DNA from: Sanderia malayensis
Lineage: Eukaryota > Cnidaria > Scyphozoa > Semaeostomeae > Pelagiidae
Direction: 5' to 3'
DNA length: 64,000 nt
NCBI GenBank assembly: GCA_013076295.1
Contig: RQOL01000941.1
Coordinates: 8,322 to 72,321, forward strand
Position numbers and translations under genes: made by a program
The notes under the pieces: generated by a model
The model's input: the letters and a program-made list of their open reading frames with translations, nothing else
What the model was told of the DNA's origin: nothing
The model's database searches: none
Shown here: piece after piece, positions 33,410 through 42,450 of the stretch
Layout: the number at the start of each line of letters is the position of its first letter
Numbering within the stretch: the first letter of the stretch is position 1

Positions 33410-34667
33410 TCTAATATATATATTCTACGGAGTCACGTGATGACGCACTTTCCCTGCCAAAAACAATAGATTCGACCCGAAACAATAGGTGGAACGCCCC
33501 AAAACAATGGGCCGAAACGGCGAACCGTGTAATCAAAAAGGCTTTTTTCAATGGGGGCGCACAAAGTTGAGACTTGCATGGAAAGGCTCCGTTTCTGGAG
33601 TAGGCAAAAGTTATCTATTTTTGGAAGCCTATTTTAAAAGAATTTTTGAGTTATTCCATTAATTACTCCACTAATTGTGCTATGACGAAAAAACGACGGT
33701 TTACGCTGGCGAAACTTCCAAATTCGCGTCTCCAACTCCAATTTCGAAGAAAGCGTTCGCTATTCATGTGACGCGTTTCGCCTTTTGCTGCAATTTGATT
33801 GGCTCTTTCGTGACTTTACGTGAAAAGTCACGCGTTTTTCGTTATCATGCAAATTAGCCCTCGGGTTGAACAGCAGGTACTTTTGGAGAAGACGCGTGTT
33901 TTTGTTTTCAACACAAAGGATAACTGGGCGCCTTTCAAAGTGTTTTACGACCTGAATTATCTTTGTAAAGCCTTGCCAATTGTTTGAGAGACCTCTGGAA
34001 AATTACAGGAGACAATTGAGAACACAGGTGATAGTTTTGTTTTGTTTTTTGAGTGAGATAGTTTTAGTTTTTGTACGACCGCCATTTTTGCTTCGGCATA
34101 CTGTGACGCTTAGGCCTAATGTAAACAAAGTCAAAGTTTTAAAAACAAATTATGATACGCGATTATGAGGCGAGGGGAGCGAGCCAAACTATTGTAAGAG
34201 GAGTAGCCAGAGGCATGAGCGGGAGCGAATGCAGCGCACGAAGTGCGCCAACCACAGGCGAGCGCAGCGAGCCAACCCATTGTACGTGGGGTAGAAAGGG
34301 GCATGAGCGTTAGCGAATGCAGCGCACGAAGTGCGCCAACCATAGGCGAGCGCAGCGAGCTAACCCATTGTAAGTGGGGTTGAAAGGGGCATGAGCATTA
34401 GCGAATGCAGCGCACGAAGTGCGCCAACCACAGGCGAGAGCAGCGAGCTAACCCATTGTACATGGGGTAGAAAGGGGCATGAGCGTCAGCGAATGCAGCG
34501 CACGAAGTGCGCCAACCATAGGCGAGCACAGCGAGCTAACACATTGTAAGTGGGGTTGAAAGGGGCATGAGCATCAGCGAATGCAGCGCACGAAGTGCGC
34601 CAACCAGATTAAGCCTTTTTTACTTGACAGGCTGGGGCGAACGAGCGAAGCGAGTGATGACCCCTAG
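33410..34667 (+). mobile_element. Non-autonomous Helitron, complete, with TC and CTAG ends
   Basis: 1,258 bp on the plus strand, from TCTAATATATATATTCTACG to GATGACCCCTAG, inserted between A (33,409) and T (34,668). The uninterrupted site AAATAAATAAATAC is present at 37,091-37,104 in the duplicated block. The 5' start resembles the minus-strand starts at 22,468 and 42,294, including GTCACGTG and ACAAT motifs. The 3' half carries five 88-bp hairpin units. No coding region seen in 33,430-34,150. It is oriented opposite to the rest of the Helitrons here. Confidence 0.9.
34166..34607 (+). repeat. 88-bp tandem repeat, five units, each with a hairpin
   Basis: The palindrome GCGCAC-GAA-GTGCGC begins at 34,234, 34,322, 34,410, 34,498 and 34,586, a spacing of exactly 88 bp each time. 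Each unit contains GGCGAGCGCAGCGAGC, ATTGTA and GGGGCATGAGC. It is the R region of the Helitron 3' end multiplied in tandem. Confidence 0.92.
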
Positions 34668-34865
34668 TAAATACAATAACATGAAGAAAATTGATGAAAA
34701 GGAAAAAGCATGTGGGTGCATAATATCACAGTATAGGCCAAAATAGTGTTTGTAGTTTGTATTCATTTTCAGTTTAGGCTGCAGCAGGGGAAGAATTTGT
34801 CAAAAGAAAGGCATATTTTTATTTCTGTCTGTGATATTATGCAGAGAAGATAACAAAGGTTATGA

Positions 34866-35503
34866 CTATTTTTTTTCTGAAATCTTAGGCATATCCATCA
34901 TTGTCTTTTGTAGATCAGGTGTGGGCATGTTAGTCCACATGAAAGGTGATCTGCTTGATCCTGGCTTGAAAGTAAACTTTTTTTTCTTATTTTGTGTTTT
35001 TTTTCTAATTAGATTAATTTTCATCCTGTCTGTTGATCTGCAAAGAAAATATTTGTTTTTAAAACAATGCTTTGTTGTGTCATAGAGGATTTCATGCAAT
35101 GTAGAGAAGAATTGGTGAAAGACAGTAGATAATAATGGGTATTTTGGAAGTAGCTTACTTCAGCTTCTCCTTTTCAATTCGTTCTCCTTGCATTGTTACA
35201 AAGTTGAACTTGGTGTGTTTTTCAAAGTTAAAGTTGGCAGAACATTCTTTTTTTAGTTTGGCAATATTTTCAAATGGGAACATCTGAAAGGATAGAAGTG
35301 GTGTAGAAAGAAGTAAAGTCAAGGTTGCTCTGAACAATGTAAAAAGTAAAGTAGTGGCATTGATACTTGTATAGTGTAATTTAGTAAGTGTTGATAATAA
35401 CCTTTATTTCTCCTTGGAAAGATATTGTGATGTTGTGTTGTTGAGGCTGCATAGGAGTGTCATCTTCAGAAAGAAGTTCCTCATCAGTTTGATTGGAGGC
35501 CAT
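34866..35503 (-). CDS. Small Helitron-borne accessory protein, three coding exons (copy D1)
   Basis: Exons 35503-35402, 35283-35159 and 35037-34866 with donors GTTATT and GTAAGC and acceptors CAG, all in frame. 132 residues: acidic Gln-rich N-terminus (MASNQTDEELL, 1-34), core with KLKKEC and TKFNFVT (35-75), basic tail with a KKKKF run and PFMWTNMPTPDL, ending in KK. Exons 2 and 3 align with the gene at 7194-7846 although the DNA is strongly diverged. A 5' non-coding exon is likely, ending at the GTAAGT donor (36,064-36,059), with an acceptor at 35,514-35,515. Family not recognised; a role with RepHel is inferred only from co-residence. Confidence 0.62.
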
Positions 35504-36058
35504 TGTAGAGAATCTACGAATGAATATGTTGTATCAATTTCATGTTGGTAATCAAATTGCAAGAGGTTAATGAAGGAGAGGAAATATATCTGTTAAGTGT
35601 TAATTGACCTGCTCTATTCTTGCAAGAGGAGAATTAAAGACCATTGTGTGAGAAATAAAGTTTGTGAAATATATACTTACATAAGGTGTGCAAATAAAGT
35701 GTGAATGTTGAGTTGCTTTGAAGAGAAAAAATTGCATAAGAAAAATGAAAATTGAGACAAAAATGTTGTAGGCAGTTGTTTATTGTGTCCACAGCAGAAT
35801 ATTCCTGACAGAGGAGAAGTAAAGGCAGTTGGAAGAGAAACAAAGTTTGCAAAATGCTTACCAAGGTGTATGTAGAGAAAAGTTGAATGTTGAATTGCCT
35901 GCAAGAGAGAAATTGCATTAAAAAAGTTAAAAATGAAACTAAAATGTTATTTAAAGTTAGTTGTAGTGTTAATATGTGTCTCGTGCTTATTTGTGTCATG
36001 TGTGAATGTTTGAAAATATATATTTCGTTCATAATTGTAGAAATGAAATTTAGCGCAA

Positions 36059-36206
36059 ACTTACGTTGAAAAATTTTGGTGCTGCAGTGTGGTTGAAAAA
36101 ATTTTTTCGTGTTTACGGACGGTCTTGGCGCAAGAGAAATTTTAAAATTTCCCGCCCTAATTTGATAGGCAGGAGATGAGTAGCCTCTATTCGGCGCCGC
36201 GCCTCG
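36059..36206 (-). promoter_or_regulatory. 5' region of accessory gene D1 with E2F-like motif
   Basis: AAATTTCCCGCCC (36,147-36,157) matches the TTTCCCGC form of E2F sites. TTGGCGCAAG (36,126-36,135) is a second GC-box-like site. On its right is GTAGCCTCTATTCGGCGCC and GCCTCG. The minus-strand exon ends at the GTAAGT donor 36,064-36,059. Confidence 0.4.
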
Positions 36207-37097
36207 GTGATGATGTATTGGATAGTGGTAGTTTAACACAACAATAGCAACAACATGTACCTTGCACCCTTTCAATGAAGAGAAAAATGGTATTCTTGTT
36301 CCTTGCTTGGCAGAAGTGTGGTCGTGGAAGTGAAGTTGTAAGTATATGAAGAAATAATTTCTTGCATTTTATGCATATAATGTGGAAATAGATCAATTCT
36401 CACTGACGGGTTGTGCGCATTATGTTAGCTGTTATGTGAATGATAATCTATTCGAGGAACACAACAACAACAACAGGACGCATCGGAATGAAATGGTGTT
36501 CTTGTTTTTTGTGCTATGGAACTCGTTGAACGAATGTGAATATATTCCTTGTAGATCATTGCAATCAAGTATCATCTAATGATGATATAAATTTATTTGA
36601 TTGTAATGAACAACATTGATTATGTGTCAGGTGTTATATGCTGCAAAACACGCGTGTTGAAAGACAGGAAAAGCAATAATGACAGTGGGCCATGGAAGGT
36701 TCACCAAAGGTAAGAAGGTAGTACCTAATCATACTTATTGTTTGAGTGGATGAATACATTTGCTTAATTTAAGTAATTAATTTGAAAATAAATTACTTAC
36801 ATGCATAGAGTTGCGGCGAAATGAGTAGAAGTGAGCTGAGCCAATGAGCCTTATATGATGTCTTCTTTTTTTTCAGGTGCCCCCAGACATAAAGTGAATT
36901 CTTGTGATGTGTTGCCATTCCTTGTGAACATTATTGTAGTCAGGTGACTTCATGTTAAATATATAAAGATTTGTCGAAAAAATAGACAGTGTCTGCTTTG
37001 CCATGATATCTTTGCATGAATGAAACAATTTACAAACAAAAACATTTACTTACTATACATACAACAAATATATCATTAAACAACACTGACAAATAAA
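36207..37097 (+). other. Repeated spacer with plus-strand splice signals (E2)
   Basis: Contains donors GTAAGTATATG (near 36,340) and GAACGAAT|GTGAAT, then CCATGGAAGGTTCACCAAAG|GTAAGAAGG (near 36,710) and TTTTTTCAG|GTGCCC (near 36,875). It preserves the empty site for the 33,410 Helitron at its right edge. Confidence 0.45.
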
Positions 37098-37295
37098 TAA
37101 ATACAATAACATGAAGAAAATTGATGAAAAGGAAAAAGCGTGTGGGTGCATAATATCACAGTATAGGCCAAAATAGTGTTTGTAGTTTGTATTCATTTTC
37201 AATTTAGACTGCAGCAAGGGAAGAATTTGTCAAAAGAAAGGCATATTTTTATTTCTGTCTGTGATATTATGCAGAGAAGATAACAAAGGTTATGA

Positions 37296-37933
37296 CTATT
37301 TTTTTTCTGAAATCTCAGCCATATCCATCATTGTCTTTTGTAGATCACGTGTGGGCATGTTAGTCCACATGAAAGGTGATCTGCTTGATCCTGGCTTGAA
37401 AGTAAACTTTTTTTTCTTATTTTGTGTTTTTTTTCTAATTAGATTAATTTTCATCCTGTCTGTTGACCTGCAAAGAAAATATTTGTTTTTAAAACAATGC
37501 TTTGTTGTGTCATAGAGGATTTCATGCAATGTAGAGAGGAATTGGTGAAAGACAGTAGATAATAATGGGTATGTTGGAAGTAACTTACTTCAGCTTCTCC
37601 TTTTCAATTCGGTCTCCTTGCATTGTTACAAGGTTGAATTTGGTGTGTTTTTCAAAGTTAAAGTTGGCAGAACATTCTTTTTTTAGTTTGGCAATATTTT
37701 CAAATGGGAACATCTGAAAGGATAGAAGTGGTGCAGAAAGAAGTAAAGTCAAGGTTGCTCTGAACAATGTAAAAAGTAAAGTAGTGGCATTGATACTTGT
37801 ATAGTGTAATTTAGTAAGTGTTGATAATAACCTTTATTTCTCCTTGGAAAGATATTGTGATGTTGTGTTGTTGAGGCTGCATAGGAGTGTCATCTTCACG
37901 AAGAAGTTCCTCATCAGTTTGATTGGAGGCCAT
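37296..37933 (-). CDS. Small Helitron-borne accessory protein, three coding exons (copy D2)
   Basis: Exons 37933-37832, 37713-37589 and 37467-37296, the same lengths (102, 125 and 172 nt) and phases as D1, with no frame break. 132 residues. Differences from D1 include S to R in exon 1, F to L and E to D in exon 2, and PT(P to R) plus M(PK to AE) in exon 3, so the recent differences are mainly amino-acid changing. A non-coding 5' exon ending at GTAAGT (38,493-38,488) is expected. Function unknown, as for D1. Confidence 0.6.
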
Positions 37934-38487
37934 TGTAGAGAATCTACGAAAGAATATGTTGTATCAATTTCATGTTGGTAATCAAAGTGCAAGAGGTTAA
38001 TGAAGGAGAGGAAATATATCTGTTAAGTGTTAATTGACTGCTCTATTCTTGCAAGAGGAGAATTAAAGACCATTGTGTGAGAAATAAAGTTTGTGAAATA
38101 TATACTTACATAAGGTGTGCAAAAAAAGTGTGAATGTTGAGTTGCTTTGAGGAGAAAAAATTGCATAAGAAAAATGAAAATTGAGACAAAAATGTTATAG
38201 GCAGTTGTTTATTGTGTCCACAGCAGAATATTCCTGACAGAGGAGAAGTAAAGGCAGTTGGAAGAGAAACAAAGTTTGCAAAATGCTTACCAAGGTGTAT
38301 GTGGAGAAAAGTCGAATGTTGAATTGCCTGCAAGAGAGAAATTGCATTAAAAAAGTTAAAAATGAAACTAAAATGTTATTTAAAGTTAGTTGTAGTGTTA
38401 ATATGTGTGTTGTGCTTATTTGTGTCATGTGTGAATGTTTAAAAATATACATTTCGTTCATAATTGTAGAAATGAAATTTAGCGCAT

Positions 38488-38637
38488 ACTTACGTTGAAA
38501 AATTTTGGTGCTGCAGTGGGGTTGAAAAAAATTTTTTTCGTGTTTACGGACGGTCTTGGCGCAAGAGAAATTTTAAAATTTCCCGCCCTAATTTGATAGT
38601 TAGGAGATGAGTAGCCTCTGTTCGGCGCCGCGCCTCG
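38488..38637 (-). promoter_or_regulatory. 5' region of accessory gene D2 with E2F-like motif
   Basis: Same layout as 36,059-36,206: donor GTAAGT, TTGGCGCAAG, AAATTTCCCGCCC (38,577-38,587), GTAGCCTCTGTTCGGCGCC and GCCTCG (38,632). Confidence 0.4.
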
Positions 38638-38813
38638 GTGTTGCTTCGTTTATGATTCTTGTTGCAATGCTGTTGGCCTACAAATTCAATTCTTTTCGAC
38701 GAAGAGATGATTCTGTTCGTAATCAATTGTTCGAACAGGAACGGTTAGAAGATTCACTTGTGATGATGCCTGGCTCCAGGCCAGGCGAATATCCAGGTTC
38801 TCTAAAGACCAAG
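38607..38813 (+). CDS. Possible captured 5' exon of a membrane protein
   Basis: 69 codons from an ATG to a donor (ACCAAG|GTTAGT). The first ten codons come from the conserved GTAGCCTC block; after GCCTCG the sequence is unlike the other spacers. Residues about 12-25 are hydrophobic (FMILVAMLLAY), followed by a basic stretch (FRRRDD) and a polar segment (PGSRPGEYPG). This looks like the N-terminus of a single-pass, type II membrane protein. No family recognised and no following exon found. It may be a host exon picked up by the element. Confidence 0.3.
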
Positions 38814-38851
38814 GTTAGTTTTTCCATATTGTTGTATCATTATTTTTATTA

Positions 38852-39149
38852 CTTTAATCGGAGAAACTTTCGCGGGAAGAAAGTTTCGCGTTTTTGGCCA
38901 AAGTTCGCGAAAGTTTATTCTTGATAAAAATTTTAAAATTGGAATGTCGCGAAATTTATGAAAAAGTTTCACTTTGAATTAAAACTACTTCAAGGTTTCT
39001 GTTAAAAGTTTCTGTTTAGACTTGGAATTCACGAAAGTTCATTTTCGCAAAATATCCGATTTTGTCTAAAACGCGAAAGTTAATTCTACAAATGTCACGT
39101 TTTTTTGCCTCGCGAAAGTTTCTTCCCGTGAAAGTTTCTCCGATTAAAG
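38852..39149. mobile_element. 298-bp TIR element (MITE) with TA target duplication
   Basis: Terminal inverted repeats of about 39 bp starting CTTTAATCGGAGAAACTTTC, with one or two mismatches, flanked by TA on both sides (38,850-38,851 and 39,150-39,151). Interior is rich in CGCGAAAGTT repeats. TA duplication suggests a Tc1/mariner-type mobiliser. No coding capacity. Confidence 0.88.
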
Positions 39150-39740
39150 TAGTGGTTCGTTAATGTTGACCTTAAAAAAATGTCTCTCAAAGATAATTCA
39201 TTTGATGAGGAAAATTATTAAGGAGAACTTGTGAGTATAAAAAGAAGTTGATGTGGGGAATTTAATGCATAATATGTGGAAAAATAGATAATTTTTCACA
39301 AACGGGTTGTGCGGATTTTGTTAGCTGTTGTTATGAATATCATGATCTGTAGGCTAAGGCCATGGAAGGTTGAGCAAAGGTAAGAAGGTAATCATACTGG
39401 CTGTTTGACAGGGTGCATGCATGGGGTAGGGTTAATTATTAATTTGGAATCAAAATTACTTGTATTTACAGACTTAAATAAAGATGAAAAAACTGAGATT
39501 TGCCAACACATGCTATAAAATATATTATATAATGTCTTCTTGTGTTTAAGGTGCTGAAACATGAAGTGAATGCTTGTTGTGTGTGAACATTCCTTGTGAA
39601 TATTATTATAATCAGGTGAGTTCATGTTAATATTTGTTAAGGTTGATATGAAGATCATTTGCTCACAAAGAAGGACAGTTTCTGCTTTGCAGTCATCTTT
39701 TTTGAAGATTAAGTTAGAAATACAAGCATTACATATTAAC
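39150..39740 (+). other. Repeated spacer with plus-strand splice signals (E3)
   Basis: GAACTT|GTGAGT near 39,230, CCATGGAAGGTTGAGCAAAG|GTAAGAAGG near 39,380 and TCAG|GTGAGT near 39,615, aligned with the other E modules; the TTTTTCAG acceptor has become GTGTTTAAG. It ends in ACATATTAACATTAACAT before the microsatellite zone. Confidence 0.42.
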
Positions 39741-40036
39741 ATTAACATTACTATACATAAGGATATACATAAATATATACATCAACATAAATACATAAAC
39801 ATATACATAAATATACCATACATAAATATATACATAAATACATACCCTATATACTATATATAAAAATACTATACATGATATACATACATACATAAATACA
39901 TACATACATACATACATACATACATACATACATACATACATACATACATACATACATACCTACATACATACATACATACATACATACATACCTACATACA
40001 TACATACATACATACATACATACATACATACATACA
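39741..40036. repeat. AT-rich lead-in and (ACAT)n microsatellite
   Basis: Irregular ATACATAAATATA repeats (39,741-39,890), then nearly pure ACAT with two CTAC breaks up to the R region. Confidence 0.93.
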
Positions 40037-40141
40037 TGAGCCGGGTTCGGTCGCTTCGCTCCCACCCCGGAGCCCGTCAAGTAGGCAAAGCTTAATCTGG
40101 TTGGCGCGCTTCGCGGGCTGCATTTGCTGCCGCTCATGCCC
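40037..40141 (-). mobile_element. Helitron 3' terminal hairpin region (R)
   Basis: Hairpin GCGCGC-TTC-GCGGGC (one mismatch) near 40,104-40,118, GATTAAGCTTTGCC, GGGCTCCGGGG and terminal CTCA on the minus strand. Confidence 0.65.
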
Positions 40142-40850
40142 ATACACTACAATACATACCCTATCACACATACCCTACAATACATACCCTACGATACATA
40201 CCCTACACTACATACCCTACAATACATACCCTACAATACATACCCTACGATACATACCCTACACTACATACCCTACAATACATACCCTACGATACATACC
40301 CTACACTACATACCCTACAATACATACCCTACAATGCATACCCTACGATACATATCCTACGATACATACCCTACAATACATACCCTACAATACAAACCCT
40401 ACACTACATACCCTACATAAGATACCCTACCATGCATACCTTACTTAACATACCCAACATACATACCCTACAATACATACCCTACAATACATACCCTACA
40501 ATACACACCCTACAATATATACCCTACAATACATACCCTACAATACATACCCTACAATACATACTACATAATACCCTACAATACATACCCTCAATACATA
40601 CATACCTACAATACACAACACCCTACATCATAACATACCCTACAATACATACCCCACAATACAAACCCTACAACAAATACCCTACAATACATACCCTACA
40701 ATACATACCCTACAATACAAAGCCTACAATACATACCCTACAAAAAATACCCTACAATACGTACCCTACAATACATACCCTACAATACATACCCTACAAT
40801 ACATACCCTACAATACATACCCTACAATACATACCCTACAATACATACAA
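40142..40850. repeat. 14-bp minisatellite array
   Basis: ACCCTACAATACAT units with ACGAT, ACACT and ACTACAT variants. The region 40,560-40,640 has several broken units (CCCTCAATACATACATACC, ACACAACACCC), denser irregularity than in other arrays. Confidence 0.92.
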
Positions 40851-42294
40851 CGACGCAACATTTCTAAAGAAAGTAAAGGTGGGAGGTCGAATCTCCCGCC
40901 CCTGCCAATGCGACCGCCCGCGCCCCCGCCGCCCCCCTGAAAGCCGAAGGTTGATAGCTTCAGTGTGAAGTTTGAAAAAAAAAGTTGCCTTCAAAAATTT
41001 AATCAATCTGGAAAATTTAAACTCAATCTCTAATAAAAAATATATCAAACTGTAGCTGAGGAAACAGCGAATCCGATAAATATATTCACATTTCTTAACA
41101 GTGTTGTTTTGAATTTTAAGAGAGTATTTAGTGCAGCCCAACACAAAAGCCGTGGAAAAATATTATTATTCATCAGCCAACTTTAAAAACACAAAATTCC
41201 CCTAACTTGGTCAAAATTGTCCATTGAACTCAAATTACACCAACATGAAGCAATACCTTGGCAAATAAGTATCGAAAGTATTTGGGTGCATATGAAAGCT
41301 TTTCGCAATTTTAGTTGTACAATTTTTGAAGTCCAAGACATGATTTTCTTCATCAAAAATGGCCGTGAAATCAAACCCGTGCAAAAAATAGCATTTAAAA
41401 CACGATTCACCAACTTTCAAATTCAATTAGCGTGGCCAATTTTTGTCCTACACACCCCACGAAAATATAACATGAAGCTAATAGCTTGGCGAACATTTAT
41501 CGAAGTATTTGGGTGAAAAAAACAAAGTTTTGGCAGGTTAAAATTATTTTTCGCGAATGCAAAACACACGCGTGTTGCTTGAAAATTTCGTGTTTTCAGC
41601 AAAATCCAACTCGGCTAAAACTGTCCAAAACAGAGGAAAATCAACAAAACAAAAAAAACAAAGCCATATAACTTTAGTTCTCGTGTAAATAAACAGTTAT
41701 GGAAAGTTTAAATGGAGAAAATCGGCCCAGAACGACCCGAGAAAATCAAAATTGTCTTCGTGTTTTGGTTAGGCCCTCGAGCCGAAAGAAAAACGTGAGT
41801 TGAAACAAAACAAAACTCGTGCTATTTTCAGCCAAAAACAATTAAATAAAGGAAATACCTTGAAATAATTGTCACCAATTGTCTCCACAGGTCTTGACAA
41901 CAATTGACACGTCTTTACAATTGATTTCCGGCACGTATTCAGTTTAAACCCGAGCAACTTGCCGCCCGTTCAACTACAAAAAACACCGTGCTTCTCCCTG
42001 CTCGTTTTGCATCTCATTAACTCCGTCCTCGGAACTTTCTAGAAGGTCGGAACACAAAATGGGCCATAACTCCCGAACCGCTGGGGTTAGAAATTAGCCA
42101 AATAGTACACTGTCATCAGCACAATGCAGCGATCATTTCTATACCGATTTGCACCCTTATTGACCCCCAAAAAAAAGCCTTTATGGATACAACGAAATTC
42201 CTTTGATCCCATTGTTTTTCGAACGTCGATTGTTCAGAACAATAGCCCATTGTTTAGGTCCGGCGGGTCACGTGTGACAATTATTATATATAGA
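40851..42294 (-). mobile_element. Non-autonomous Helitron body
   Basis: Homologous to 21,009-22,468 along its length, with many one-base deletions relative to it. No conserved open frame. Confidence 0.7.
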
Positions 42295-42450
42295 CTAGCC
42301 AGGGGCGCTCGCATACGCTCGCTCCCGGAGCCCCCAAGCAACAAAAGTTTAATGTGGTTGGCGCACTTAGTGCGCTGCATTCGCTAACGCTCATGCCCTT
42401 GCCACCCCACGTACAGTGGTTTGGCTCGCCCTCGCTCCCCTGTCTATCTA
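42295..42450 (-). mobile_element. Helitron 3' terminal hairpin region (R) of copy C, CTAG intact
   Basis: Hairpin GCGCAC-TTA-GTGCGC at 42,361-42,375, both arms changed relative to GCGCGC copies. Terminal CTAG at 42,298-42,295 on the minus strand, followed by the TC of the next element. Confidence 0.78.

Larger units (their letters stand above)
34668..37097. repeat. First copy of a 2,430-bp tandem duplication
   Basis: 34,668-36,206 (accessory gene block) repeats at 37,098-38,637 with a constant 2,430-bp offset and few changes. The E spacer that follows (36,207-37,097) matches E1 (32,800-33,409). The duplication is therefore of spacer plus gene block. Confidence 0.88.
37098..38637. repeat. Second copy of the 2,430-bp tandem duplication (gene block)
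   Basis: Offset 2,430 bp from 34,668-36,206 throughout. It lacks the non-autonomous Helitron that interrupts the junction before the first copy. Confidence 0.88.
22469..39740 (-). mobile_element. Gene-bearing Helitron unit, copy B (composite)
   Basis: Read on the minus strand from about 39,740: spacer E3, accessory gene copy D2, spacer E2, accessory gene copy D1, spacer E1, RepHel B (31,233-25,065), a spacer unlike that of A and C, and the hairpin region ending CTAG at 22,469. Three younger insertions sit in it: a hAT-like MITE (31,577), a non-autonomous Helitron (33,410) and a TIR MITE (38,852). The accessory gene is upstream of RepHel here but downstream in A and C. The right limit is uncertain. 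Confidence 0.6.
40037..42294 (-). mobile_element. Non-autonomous minisatellite-bearing Helitron
   Basis: Minus-strand element of 2.26 kb. TC start at 42,294-42,293 (TCTATATATAATAATTG, then CACGTG), 1.44-kb body to 40,851, 14-bp minisatellite (40,850-40,142), and R region ending CCCGGCTCA at 40,037. It directly abuts the CTAG of unit C. No coding region. Confidence 0.72.
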
